Shown one piece after another: positions 44,842 to 52,473 of a stretch of 64,000 nt of DNA (its first letter is position 1; the number at the start of each line of letters is the position of its first letter). Position numbers and translations under genes: made by a program. The DNA lies in assembly GCF_011440305.1 (NCBI RefSeq), contig NZ_JAAOIW010000003.1:186001-250000 (forward strand). The letters run 5' to 3'. Below the pieces are notes generated by a model, which saw only the letters and a list, made by a program, of their open reading frames with translations, did not search any database and was not told where the DNA came from. This DNA is from Paenibacillus agricola. Lineage in GTDB: Bacteria; Bacillota; Bacilli; Paenibacillales; NBRC-103111.

Positions 44842-45262
44842 CTAATATTTGTAATCGAATTCACACTTCGAACTATTCGAGATCGGTAGAGTAATTCCTT
44901 CAAATTTCCAATCGCTGCCCATATGGATTAAATATCCATCATGCGACTCCACATAATCAATCAGCATCCTATGGATGTCAAGCTTTAGCCTTTGGATTTC
45001 ATGCTCAGAGCTACGAAGCTGCAGCTGCTTGCCGAAACAAGTCCTCCTTGATCCTGTGATAAAGTCCAGGTCCCGTAACTAATAGCACCTCAACCTTATC
45101 AAGTAATTCTTGGGCCACAGTAAATGCTTCTGGGAGAATGGCTTCATTCGACAAGCCAGTAACAGATTGAGCAACAGGATTGCTTCCTCTCAGGAATATA
45201 ATTTTAGGTAACCCCATTATAGTGAGTCCCGATAGAAGAGTCCAAGCTTCAATCCTATATTC
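44842..45262 (-). pseudogene. Frameshifted remnant of an unknown gene upstream of the hydrolase
   Basis: The first part reads RIEAWTLLSGLTIMGLPKII and goes on to VTGPGLYHRIKEDLFRQ (a 68-codon ORF from ATG 45217). The second part, one frame over, reads SSEHEIQRLKLDIHRMLIDY, then SHDGYLIHMGSDWKFEGITL, ending FDYKY at the hydrolase ribosome site. Both halves look protein-like, but there is no good start for the second. Either a frameshifted gene of about 135 codons or two tiny genes. TTGGAC-18-TATAAT, ending at the 45217 ATG, could be a hydrolase promoter. Confidence 0.35.
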
Positions 45263-45304
45263 CGCCTATCAGCTGCAGTAACTACTATTAGATGCAATAA
45301 TTAC

Positions 45305-45351
45305 AAAAAAAAGGCGATTCAGGCCCTTTCAGCCATGAATCGCCTTTTTTG
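45305..45351 (-). terminator. Terminator after the beta/gamma-crystallin gene
   Basis: On the minus strand AAGGCGATTCATGG pairs with CCTGAATCGCCTT and is followed by a long T run. It lies 14 bp after the gene's stop. Confidence 0.85.
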
Positions 45352-45364
45352 ATTAAAGCAGGTA

Positions 45365-45739
45365 CTATTGTCTGATAACCAAAATATCGCGAGGAGGCGT
45401 TCCAGTACTGCGGATTTGACGAATCTCGGAATCCGTTAAAATACGGCCAACCACGATGAGTGAGGAAGTCACATTGTTAAAACCATTCTGCGCTAGATTT
45501 GCTACATTGCGGTTGCCCCGGTATACACGGAAGGATCCCTGAAAATTATTGCGTGAAAAGAGGAGCAGCGTCACCTCCGTACCGTTTACTACATTTCTTA
45601 ACCGGAAGCTGGTCAGCTCGTTATTGAAACGAAACGCTCCCAAGTCCCTAATTGCTACTCCACCACGTCTGAATAGAATCCGACGTCCGGTAAAGTTTGT
45701 TCCAGAAAATAGTGCCAGCCTAACATCACAATTAGCCAC
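45365..45739 (-). CDS. Small beta/gamma-crystallin-fold protein
   Basis: A 124-residue protein made of two similar motifs: LFSGTNFTGRRILFRRGG with NNELTSFRL, and LFSRNNFQGSFRVYRGNR with NNVTSSLIV. Each has the aromatic-x5-aromatic-G Greek-key start and the N-N-x-x-T/S-S calcium-binding pattern of microbial beta/gamma-crystallins. A charged tail (LTDSEIRQIRS, then TPPRDILVIRQ) follows. No signal peptide. GTG 45739 lies 9 bp after GGAGG; the upstream TTG is too close to that site. It may be a Ca2+-binding stress or spore protein. An eroded copy is at 33239. Confidence 0.75.
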   Translation of the reverse strand: MANCDVRLALFSGTNFTGRRILFRRGGVAIRDLGAFRFNNELTSFRLRNVVNGTEVTLLLFSRNNFQGSFRVYRGNRNVANLAQNGFNNVTSSLIVVGRILTDSEIRQIRSTGTPPRDILVIRQ

Positions 45740-45952
45740 TTCTATCAACCTCCATCTATGGGATTATTCATTATATGAACAATCTCATAGGAGTGATAGG
45801 GATGGATTAAGGAAGGAAATGGCCCTATTCTATAGTGCTGGTGCCTGAGGTGCAAACGGGAGGGTTCCATCATAACCAATTGCCTGAATACGGGTCTTAG
45901 ATGTAGGACATAATTTTAGGGTACACAAAGCAAAGAAGGGAGGATAAATAGT

Positions 45953-46057
45953 ATGTCTCGTAACAATGCAAACAATAACGGTAAGAAGTCACAACCTGGA
46001 AACAACAAAGATTCAGAAGTAGCCGGATCCAACAACAACACACCGAAGAATAAATAA
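45953..46057 (+). CDS. Asn/Lys-rich 34-residue protein, possibly spore-associated
   Basis: Encodes a very hydrophilic 34-residue peptide: it opens SRNNANNNGKKSQPGNNK and ends NNNTPKNK. GGGAGG lies 8 bp upstream of ATG 45953 and a hairpin follows, so expression is credible. The composition resembles minor small acid-soluble spore proteins of bacilli, but no signature proves it. Confidence 0.55.
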   Translation: MSRNNANNNGKKSQPGNNKDSEVAGSNNNTPKNK

Positions 46058-46083
46058 AAATTGACTTTTTAAACAAATTTTAC

Positions 46084-46119
46084 AAGTTAACCCATCTAGC
46101 ATATAGACGGGTTAACTGT
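46084..46119. terminator. Hairpin terminator after the small protein
   Basis: AGTTAACCCATCTA and TAGACGGGTTAACT pair with one mismatch around a short loop. T residues follow only sparsely (GTTGTT), so it is a weak or bidirectional terminator. Confidence 0.55.
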
Positions 46120-46200
46120 TGTTACAGTGATTTTAACTTGATGACCAAGGAGGAGCCTGCAGAAAGAAAAATCCGCGAATTTCTATTGCCAAAATTGAAA

Positions 46201-47199
46201 CTAACCAATGGTTTCCAATTCACGCGTAACCGTTTCAATCATATTGACAAAAGCGGTTAATTCCTGGGAGCTGGCTGCTTGTTCCCGAGCAAGTCTTGAG
46301 GTTTGCTCCGAATCTCCCATAACCTCGCTTAATACAGTCGAGATTTCATTTAAAGTAGATACGATGACTTGCAAAGAATCTTTAGAATGGGCTGCCAGCT
46401 TACGAATTTCATTGGCAACCACGCCAAAGCCTAATCCATATTCACCGGCATGGGCCGCTTCGATCGCTGCATTCAGTCCGAGCAGATGGGTTTGATCGGA
46501 TACTTCCCGCAATAAGGTTCCTACCGCATTAATTTCGTTTATTTTCGAACGGAGTAAATCAACCTTGGAATGAGCCACTTCTTGAAGCTCAGCTGTATGT
46601 ATCGCTGTATCTGCAACCAATTGACTACTGCCACTCAACTCTACCATCATGGAGGCGAGATCCTGGACAGCTTTATTTATTTTCACAAGCATTTCCTCTC
46701 TCTGATCGGAAAGGGTAATAATCTTCTGTTTCTCATCATGTTCATAAGCTTCAAGCACCAGCTGGGAATCAAAGTTAAACATTTTGGATAAAGCTAAAAT
46801 AATGTTCATCCAGTGATCGGGCGCTGTTTTCTGGAAGCCTTGGACAGCCATATCCAAATATACCATGTACGTCCCTAAGTACCAATCGGTCGTTAAGCCG
46901 ATACGGGAGTGCAGCTTTCCGATATAAAGCCTCTTTTCAATAAACTCCATATCAATTTTTCCATCAACCATCGTCATGAAGTACCATCTTTGTGTTTCTT
47001 TTAAACGTTCAATATTACTATTCTCGTTAACAATTTTTGCAAGCTCAGGTTCTTTATTGATGTGACTATATAATTGATCGACTACCCTTTCTGCAATCGC
47101 TTCAAAATGTGACCTTTGCTCCTTTAAGAAACGCAAATCATCTTCGGTAATCCCTATATATTTGAGTTGTTTTTTTCTTGCTTCATTCACTTGAATCAT
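46201..47199 (-). CDS. Globin-coupled sensor / soluble methyl-accepting transducer (HemAT-like, short)
   Basis: A 332-residue soluble sensor. Residues 1-165 form a protoglobin domain: [12 protein letters not shown], with the distal Tyr region, and [17 protein letters not shown], whose His matches the proximal heme ligand of B. subtilis HemAT. Residues 170-330 are an MCP signalling tip with [20 protein letters not shown] and [14 protein letters not shown]. The signalling part is about 100 residues shorter than in HemAT (432 aa) and lacks long adaptation helices. ATG 47199 follows AGGAGGG. It probably senses O2 or NO. Confidence 0.85.
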   Translation of the reverse strand: MIQVNEARKKQLKYIGITEDDLRFLKEQRSHFEAIAERVVDQLYSHINKEPELAKIVNENSNIERLKETQRWYFMTMVDGKIDMEFIEKRLYIGKLHSRIGLTTDWYLGTYMVYLDMAVQGFQKTAPDHWMNIILALSKMFNFDSQLVLEAYEHDEKQKIITLSDQREEMLVKINKAVQDLASMMVELSGSSQLVADTAIHTAELQEVAHSKVDLLRSKINEINAVGTLLREVSDQTHLLGLNAAIEAAHAGEYGLGFGVVANEIRKLAAHSKDSLQVIVSTLNEISTVLSEVMGDSEQTSRLAREQAASSQELTAFVNMIETVTRELETIG

Positions 47200-47319
47200 C
47201 TGAAACCCTCCTGTGTGATCGTGCAAATATATGTGCTTTCCTAGCATTATAACATATATCTATTTTATGAAGTGCACAGCTAAGCAAGCTCAAAGTTGAT
47301 CGCAGGAGATTTATTTATA

Positions 47320-47369
47320 AAAACGAAAAACAAGCGAAACCCAAGCATGGGTCCAGCTTGAGTATTCGC
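47320..47369 (-). terminator. Terminator after the discoidin-dockerin gene
   Basis: On the minus strand AAGGCGAA, CTCAAGC pair with GCTTGGG, TTCGCTT, followed by GTTTTTCGTTTTT. It begins right at the stop codon of the gene at 47372. Confidence 0.8.
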
Positions 47370-47371
47370 CT

Positions 47372-48646
47372 TTATTTCAAATACACCGAAACCTGGTCCA
47401 ATAATAGGGAAACGTCTACTTGGTCAAAAGCCCCATCCTGATTTACGTCAATCTGCAAAGCAGGGCTGCTGAACAATTGAACAAGATCGTCTACGCCAAT
47501 CCGCTGATCCAGCGACAGGTCGAGTTGTTTGAAGGTGATAACGGGTATAAAAGCAACGGCATGGTTAATTTCATTATTGCTGGTTTTCAATACTCCGCTT
47601 TGTATGGATAAAGCAACCTCGGTTTCATCCAGCAGCAACGGTGTGGAGAAGGTAAGCTTTAGCGTGCGATGGCTTGAATCGGTTACCTCATAGTCGGCAT
47701 TAGATAGGGTAATCGGAGCCGTATTGGCCGTAACATGAAATCGGGACGTCTGCAAATGATAGGTTACATCTATAACCGACGATAAGGTTAAGGTTATCGT
47801 ATCTCCTGCTGCATTGCTGAATGCAGATAGCACGGAAATATCCGTAAATTTGGGAAGCAAGGCCGTTTCCAATGTCGTTATTGCCGTCTCTGCCGCTGTC
47901 AATTTGCTCAGGTTGGTGACTAAGCTTTTTTGGCTGGGCGTAAGATTCGTATAGGCAGTACGTGCCGCAACGATTGCCGTTTTATCAGATAGAGCCACCT
48001 CTGATGAAGCCGGTAATTGCTCAATTTGCGTGATCATTGCAGTAGCTGTGCTTTCATCTACGGATTGATGCAAAAAAACTTCAAGCTCACTAAGCCCACT
48101 GGCAGAATTACTTTTATGGGTAAATACGACTCTTAATTGGGACGATCTGACGGTATCAAAATCGGCTATATTTAAAGTGTTCTCAGGTGTCGCCTCCGTC
48201 ATGACAGCGGCAGCAGGTAGTGTTGGTGTTCTTATTTGATTGGTGGGTTCTATCCAAGCACTGCCATTCCAATATTGAATCAGATAGCTTTCTGGAGATC
48301 TCACGCCGCCACCGTCATTAAAAATGTATAGCTTAACTTGGTTAAACGACTGCACTGAACCAAAATCAATAGCCAACCAATCCGTTGCAGTGCCAGAATA
48401 ATAACTGGTCCAGCGGTCATGGTCTTGAGTATTATACGAGAATGTATGATTAACTACACTCCAAACACTATCACAGCCACAGGTGTAGGATGCTGTAATT
48501 TCGGGAAAGCCTGTTCCACTTAGATTCAAAGCAAGATTGGGTTCATTTACGGCAAAAGCCTTAGTTGAAATAGCAAACATCGATAAAAGAATGGCAACTA
48601 TTACAAGGGACAGCAGCCAATTATTCGAGCCTCTCTCATTGATCAT
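47372..48646 (-). CDS. Secreted F5/8 type C (discoidin) protein with dockerin-like C-terminus
   Basis: A 424-residue exported protein. Residues 1-32: signal peptide ending KAFA. About 35-190: discoidin-like carbohydrate-binding domain (WTSYYSGTATDWLAIDFGSV; YLIQYWNGSAW; LRVVFTH). About 200-255: a helical FIVAR-like segment (LTPSQKSLVTNLSKL). About 260-365: a beta-rich domain. About 375-424: two EF-hand-like loops, DLSLDQRIGVDDL and DVNQDGAFDQVDV, as in type I dockerins. It may attach to polysaccharide and a cohesin-like partner, or be a Ca2+-stabilised lone module. Its start overlaps the LuxR gene end by 11 bp. Confidence 0.8.
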   Translation of the reverse strand: MINERGSNNWLLSLVIVAILLSMFAISTKAFAVNEPNLALNLSGTGFPEITASYTCGCDSVWSVVNHTFSYNTQDHDRWTSYYSGTATDWLAIDFGSVQSFNQVKLYIFNDGGGVRSPESYLIQYWNGSAWIEPTNQIRTPTLPAAAVMTEATPENTLNIADFDTVRSSQLRVVFTHKSNSASGLSELEVFLHQSVDESTATAMITQIEQLPASSEVALSDKTAIVAARTAYTNLTPSQKSLVTNLSKLTAAETAITTLETALLPKFTDISVLSAFSNAAGDTITLTLSSVIDVTYHLQTSRFHVTANTAPITLSNADYEVTDSSHRTLKLTFSTPLLLDETEVALSIQSGVLKTSNNEINHAVAFIPVITFKQLDLSLDQRIGVDDLVQLFSSPALQIDVNQDGAFDQVDVSLLLDQVSVYLK

Positions 48647-48956
48647 AACATAAATCCCTCCCTACGAATGGTAGTGATTGCAGACTATGGTCATAAGCAT
48701 GTACATGATTTATTAGCAGGGAAAGTAATTTTCGTGAAGATCGAATGCCCATTTTATTCATGATATTGGCAAGATGATTTTTAACCGTTTTTTCACTGAT
48801 CACGCACTGTTCGGCAATCTCTCTATTAGAAAACCCATGTACAGCCATCATAAGGAGAATTTCCGATTCACGCTGCGTTAATGGGTACTTATTCACGAAA
48901 ACTTGTACAGAGGATAGTATTCCATGGACCTGGCCATCGTAGGCATCACCGCTCAT
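48636..48956 (-). CDS. Stand-alone LuxR-type DNA-binding protein
   Basis: A 106-residue protein with one LuxR/GerE helix-turn-helix: YPLTQRESEILLMMAVHGFS, then NREIAEQCVISEKTVKNHLA. There is no receiver domain, so it resembles GerE-size regulators or a shortened response regulator. It overlaps the start of the discoidin-dockerin gene and probably controls it or is expressed with it. About 350 bp of non-coding DNA separate it from the divergent sensor kinase. Confidence 0.8.
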   Translation of the reverse strand: MSGDAYDGQVHGILSSVQVFVNKYPLTQRESEILLMMAVHGFSNREIAEQCVISEKTVKNHLANIMNKMGIRSSRKLLSLLINHVHAYDHSLQSLPFVGRDLCYDQ

Positions 48957-49304
48957 CGGGATGACCTACCAGGATGATATGGATAAGCATGTATAAAGTC
49001 GAAATAAGAAGAATGCAGCCTACTAAGTTCCATAAAATCAGAAACATTTGCACATACCTTCTTTAAAGTTATATTTGATGTTGCACACATTATAGGCAAT
49101 AACACCTATTAAAATGTCGATTTGTTTGACTATCTTTATTATATATAAATCTAAGGACCTAACCTAGATGAAGAAATTCACTAATCGATCAATTTATTTG
49201 TCGTATTCATGTCATTTTTCGACATTATCCTCAACTTAATATGACTTAAGTCATGTTTGTGGTAAAATAAAAATAGTAAATATTTCATTTTGTGAGGCTA
49301 TAAT
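48957..49304. other. Divergent intergenic region
   Basis: AT-rich, without a gene. It carries promoters for the LuxR gene on the left and the kinase on the right, including the palindrome at 49241-49254. TATAGGCAATAACACCTAT (49093-49111) is a second imperfect inverted repeat. Confidence 0.5.
49241..49254. promoter_or_regulatory. 14-bp palindrome before the sensor kinase
   Basis: ATGACTTAAGTCAT, a perfect palindrome about 50 bp before the kinase start. Its core has ACT-TA-AGT half-sites, the arrangement reported for VraR/LiaR-type NarL regulators. It may be the autoregulatory site of the adjacent two-component pair. Confidence 0.5.
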
Positions 49305-50480
49305 TTGGATGCTACATTTGATAAAAGAATAACCTTTATTCTGATCCTGACCGTTATCGGAGCTACCCTCCTTTTACTGTTCCATACCACTGAATTTTCT
49401 GTTGGACTTTGCTTGCTCTCCTGTGCTTACATTGCTATCGTCGTACTTCGAGATTACATCTTGAAGATCCATCTCCACCAAATGGCGGGTGTTCTGTTTT
49501 TATGCCTGCAATTAGTGTTGGCTTTTATCATATCGGTATTGTCAGAGGACTTTTTTGCCCAAATCTATATCTTAATTCTTATTGGGGAATTTACGTTTTA
49601 CCACTCCAGAAATCACTCGATTATTTTCACGATAATCAGCTTTGCCAGCTCTATATTAGGGCTTTGGATTTATCGCCAGTCTCATCCGTTTGAAGAGATC
49701 TATAATCTGTTGCCACGTGTTATTGAATACTTTGCCATTTTCGGGATAAGCTATTTGGCCAAAATTGCTTTTCAGCAAAAAAATCAATTAGCTAGAGACA
49801 ATGAACAGCTTCGTATTGCCTCGACCCAGCTGGAACAAAAGGCTAAGCTGCAGGAACGGACTCGAATATCCCGCGAGATTCATGATTCAGTAGGACATGC
49901 TTTAACATCAGCATTAGCCGGGCTACAAACAGCCTCTTACGCGATAGGAAAAAACCAACATGCCGTTGCATTAGACATGATCGACAGAACGAAAGAAAGT
50001 ATTCTTAGCAGTCTGGATGACGTACGTACCTCTGTACATTTGCTGCGTGAAAACGTGCCTGGCTACCAGTTTATACCTGAGCTTATAGGGCTGATCAATG
50101 AAACCATCAAGCAAACCAACGTGGAAATTACATACGGCATAGACAAGGAGATGCCTACTGATTTGTCGCCTATGATTGAAATCGCCATTTATCGGGCTTT
50201 GCAGGAGGGTCTTACCAATGGTATAAGGCATGGTGCTAGCACCTATTTTCAATTCTCACTAACTCATCATACGGAGTACATACGATTTATTTTATCGGAT
50301 AACGGTACTGCTCCAGCACAGATTGTTCCTGGTTTTGGTCTTACCGCTATGAAAGAAAGAGTGGAGGATGTGAATGGGGAGCTGCGGATTTCAAGCTTGG
50401 ATGCTGCCGGCGGTGTCAAATTGGAGATTACTATACCTATCCAGACGAAAACGATCGAACGGAGTGAGCCCATTGTCTAA
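49305..50480 (+). CDS. Membrane sensor histidine kinase (NarL/LiaS type)
   Basis: A 391-residue sensor with about five or six tightly packed helices in residues 10-150 and no large outside domain, as in intramembrane-sensing kinases. Then ISREIHDSVGHALTSALAGL (phospho-His near 192), N box NGIRHGAS near 304 and ATP-lid FGLTAMKERVED near 344. It starts at TTG 49305, 7 bp after GAGG. Its 3' end overlaps the response regulator by 8 bp. Confidence 0.9.
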   Translation: MDATFDKRITFILILTVIGATLLLLFHTTEFSVGLCLLSCAYIAIVVLRDYILKIHLHQMAGVLFLCLQLVLAFIISVLSEDFFAQIYILILIGEFTFYHSRNHSIIFTIISFASSILGLWIYRQSHPFEEIYNLLPRVIEYFAIFGISYLAKIAFQQKNQLARDNEQLRIASTQLEQKAKLQERTRISREIHDSVGHALTSALAGLQTASYAIGKNQHAVALDMIDRTKESILSSLDDVRTSVHLLRENVPGYQFIPELIGLINETIKQTNVEITYGIDKEMPTDLSPMIEIAIYRALQEGLTNGIRHGASTYFQFSLTHHTEYIRFILSDNGTAPAQIVPGFGLTAMKERVEDVNGELRISSLDAAGGVKLEITIPIQTKTIERSEPIV

Positions 50481-51159
50481 AGCAACCATTCTTATTGCAG
50501 ACGACCAGCCTTTAATCCGCGACGGATTAGCAGCTATTCTAGGCATGGAGGAGAACTATACCGTAGTAGCTAAAACGGGAGATGGGCTGGCAACCATAGA
50601 GCAGGTAAAGCTGCATCGTCCCCAGCTAGTTTTAATGGACATCCATATGCCCAAGCTGGATGGCCTGGAAGCCACAAAGCAAATAAAAAGCGAATTCCCT
50701 GAGACCAAGGTGCTGATTTTGACAACATTCGAGGATGATGAATACATTTGGGACGCGATGCGCCATGGAGCAAGCGGCTTTTTGGTTAAGGGCGTTGAAA
50801 CAGCGAAAATGCTTTCCACGATTCAAGACTGCCTCAATGGGAGAATCAATTACCCCTTCAGTGTCCAGCTGCGCCTGGCCCAAGCGCTCCATGCCTCGGA
50901 AGAGCACAAAGAATCGCTGAAAGAAATAAGTGCATCCGCCGATTCCGATCAGCAGTATGATGCAAAGCTGAAGGGTTTGTCCATCCAGGAACGAAACATT
51001 ATAAGAAGTCTTTTACATGGGAAGTCCAACCAAGCTATTGCTTCCGAATTATTTTTGACAACCGGTACCGTGAAAAACTATCTGAGTACGATATACAAAA
51101 AGCTGAATGTTTCAAGCCGATCCCAGGCTGTCGCTTTTCTTCACAAGCATGATCTTTAA
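50473..51159 (+). CDS. NarL-type response regulator
   Basis: Receiver TILIADDQPLIRDGL with phospho-acceptor in LVLMDIHMPKLDG near residue 54, ILTTF and LVKGV blocks, then the LuxR helix-turn-helix (LSIQERNIIRSLLHGKSNQA; TTGTVKNYLSTIY). TTG 50473, 8 bp after GGAG, is the likely start and lies inside the kinase gene; longer in-frame starts have no receiver sequence. It is convergent with the NO synthase gene, 8 bp away, with no terminator between. Confidence 0.9.
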   Translation: MSKATILIADDQPLIRDGLAAILGMEENYTVVAKTGDGLATIEQVKLHRPQLVLMDIHMPKLDGLEATKQIKSEFPETKVLILTTFEDDEYIWDAMRHGASGFLVKGVETAKMLSTIQDCLNGRINYPFSVQLRLAQALHASEEHKESLKEISASADSDQQYDAKLKGLSIQERNIIRSLLHGKSNQAIASELFLTTGTVKNYLSTIYKKLNVSSRSQAVAFLHKHDL

Positions 51160-51167
51160 TCCAAGCT

Positions 51168-52289
51168 CTAGACAGTAATCACTTTTCCCTCTTGAAGCCT
51201 TTCAATCCCCAGCTTATCCTGGTAAAAGAAATTCGGTTTAAGGATCGTATCTACATAATCCTGATGGAAAACATGTGTAGTCGCAGGGGATAACGGAGAG
51301 ATGAGCCAAGACCAATTCCCTGTAACAGGACGCTCCTTCTTCTGCTCGTTGGCTTCAAACCGCATAAATTGCTGCGCCGCGGTATGATGATCAACAATAG
51401 CTACGCTATGCTGTTTGAAGGAATCCAATACGGCTACGTTTAACTCGACCAATGCCCTGTCCTTCCATAAGGTAGAGTCTCTGCTGGTATCCAGACCCAT
51501 CATTAAGGCTACCTTGGGCAGCAGGTTATAACGCCCCGTATCCGCAAGATTGCGGGCTCCGATCTCCGTACCCATATACCAGCCGTTAAAAGGAGCTGCC
51601 GTGTAGTTGATACCTCCGATCTCCAGCCTCATGTTCGAAACGATGGGAACCGCGTACCATTGCAGCTCCAAATCGGCGAAGCCAGCAATATCTGGATGTC
51701 TTAATGGAACCTCCAGCACAAGGGCTGGCGGAATGTCAAAGATCCGCGGCAGCCGGTCGCCAATTTGTACAACGAGCGGCAGCACATCATAAGGGCTGCC
51801 TGCCCCCTCCCAACCTAGCCCTTGGCACAGCTTGGTAATCGCAACGGATTCCGGGTCGCCAACCACTCCCGCTTCTGTCTCATAGCCCGCATACCGAATT
51901 AATTGGTAGTTGACGATGCGAACCTGCTGCTCGGGCTGAAGCGCCCGCTTGAATATCGTAATGGTCGGGCGAATCCGTCCGCCATTCGTCGCGTATTCGA
52001 TGTGGTTGTAAAGCGCATGTGCGATTTCTTCCTCAGTTTCCAGGCTGCGGGCATCGAAGATATGCAGCGTCTCCCAGAACAGCCGCCCTATACATTTATT
52101 GCTGTTGCGCCAAGCCAGCTTGGCTCCATATTGCAGTTCCTCAAACGTATGCTCATAAAAGCCCTGAACGGCTATCGCTTGCCGAATCTCCGCTATTCGC
52201 TTGTCCATGGCCTCCTGCGTCTTTCCGGTTTCACTGTAAAAGATATGCATAAACCGCCCAGCTTCCTCAAGCGTATGAGATGGTTCCAT
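51168..52289 (-). CDS. nos: Nitric oxide synthase, oxygenase-only bacterial type
   Basis: Makes NO and citrulline from arginine using heme and tetrahydrobiopterin or folate. The 373-residue length fits bacterial NOS, which has only the oxygenase domain. Seen: heme-thiolate block KLAWRNSNKCIGR near residues 56-68 with the proximal Cys, GGRIRPTITIF, the substrate-binding NGWYMGTEIGARN with catalytic Glu near 245, and WSWLISPLSPATTHVFH near 335. No reductase is nearby; general flavodoxin-type donors serve other bacilli. AGGGG precedes the ATG. Confidence 0.95.
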   Translation of the reverse strand: MEPSHTLEEAGRFMHIFYSETGKTQEAMDKRIAEIRQAIAVQGFYEHTFEELQYGAKLAWRNSNKCIGRLFWETLHIFDARSLETEEEIAHALYNHIEYATNGGRIRPTITIFKRALQPEQQVRIVNYQLIRYAGYETEAGVVGDPESVAITKLCQGLGWEGAGSPYDVLPLVVQIGDRLPRIFDIPPALVLEVPLRHPDIAGFADLELQWYAVPIVSNMRLEIGGINYTAAPFNGWYMGTEIGARNLADTGRYNLLPKVALMMGLDTSRDSTLWKDRALVELNVAVLDSFKQHSVAIVDHHTAAQQFMRFEANEQKKERPVTGNWSWLISPLSPATTHVFHQDYVDTILKPNFFYQDKLGIERLQEGKVITV

Positions 52290-52409
52290 AGTTGTTCGCG
52301 CCCCTGTCCTGATTATGCTTTTATTATAGTAAAAACTAAGATCTATTCCAAACAGGAGCTTTCAAAAATAAAGAATTTGTTAGAAAGTGTGTCGGAAGGT
52401 TGACTGCTC

Positions 52410-52441
52410 AAAAAAAAGATCTCCCCAGATAGGGAGACCTT
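52410..52441 (-). terminator. Terminator after htpG
   Basis: On the minus strand GGTCTCCC pairs with GGGGAGATC around a short loop and runs into TTTTTTTT. It lies 33 bp after the htpG stop. Confidence 0.85.
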
Positions 52442-52473
52442 AATTTAGTTGTATTCATAAAGGTAAGCAGCGT

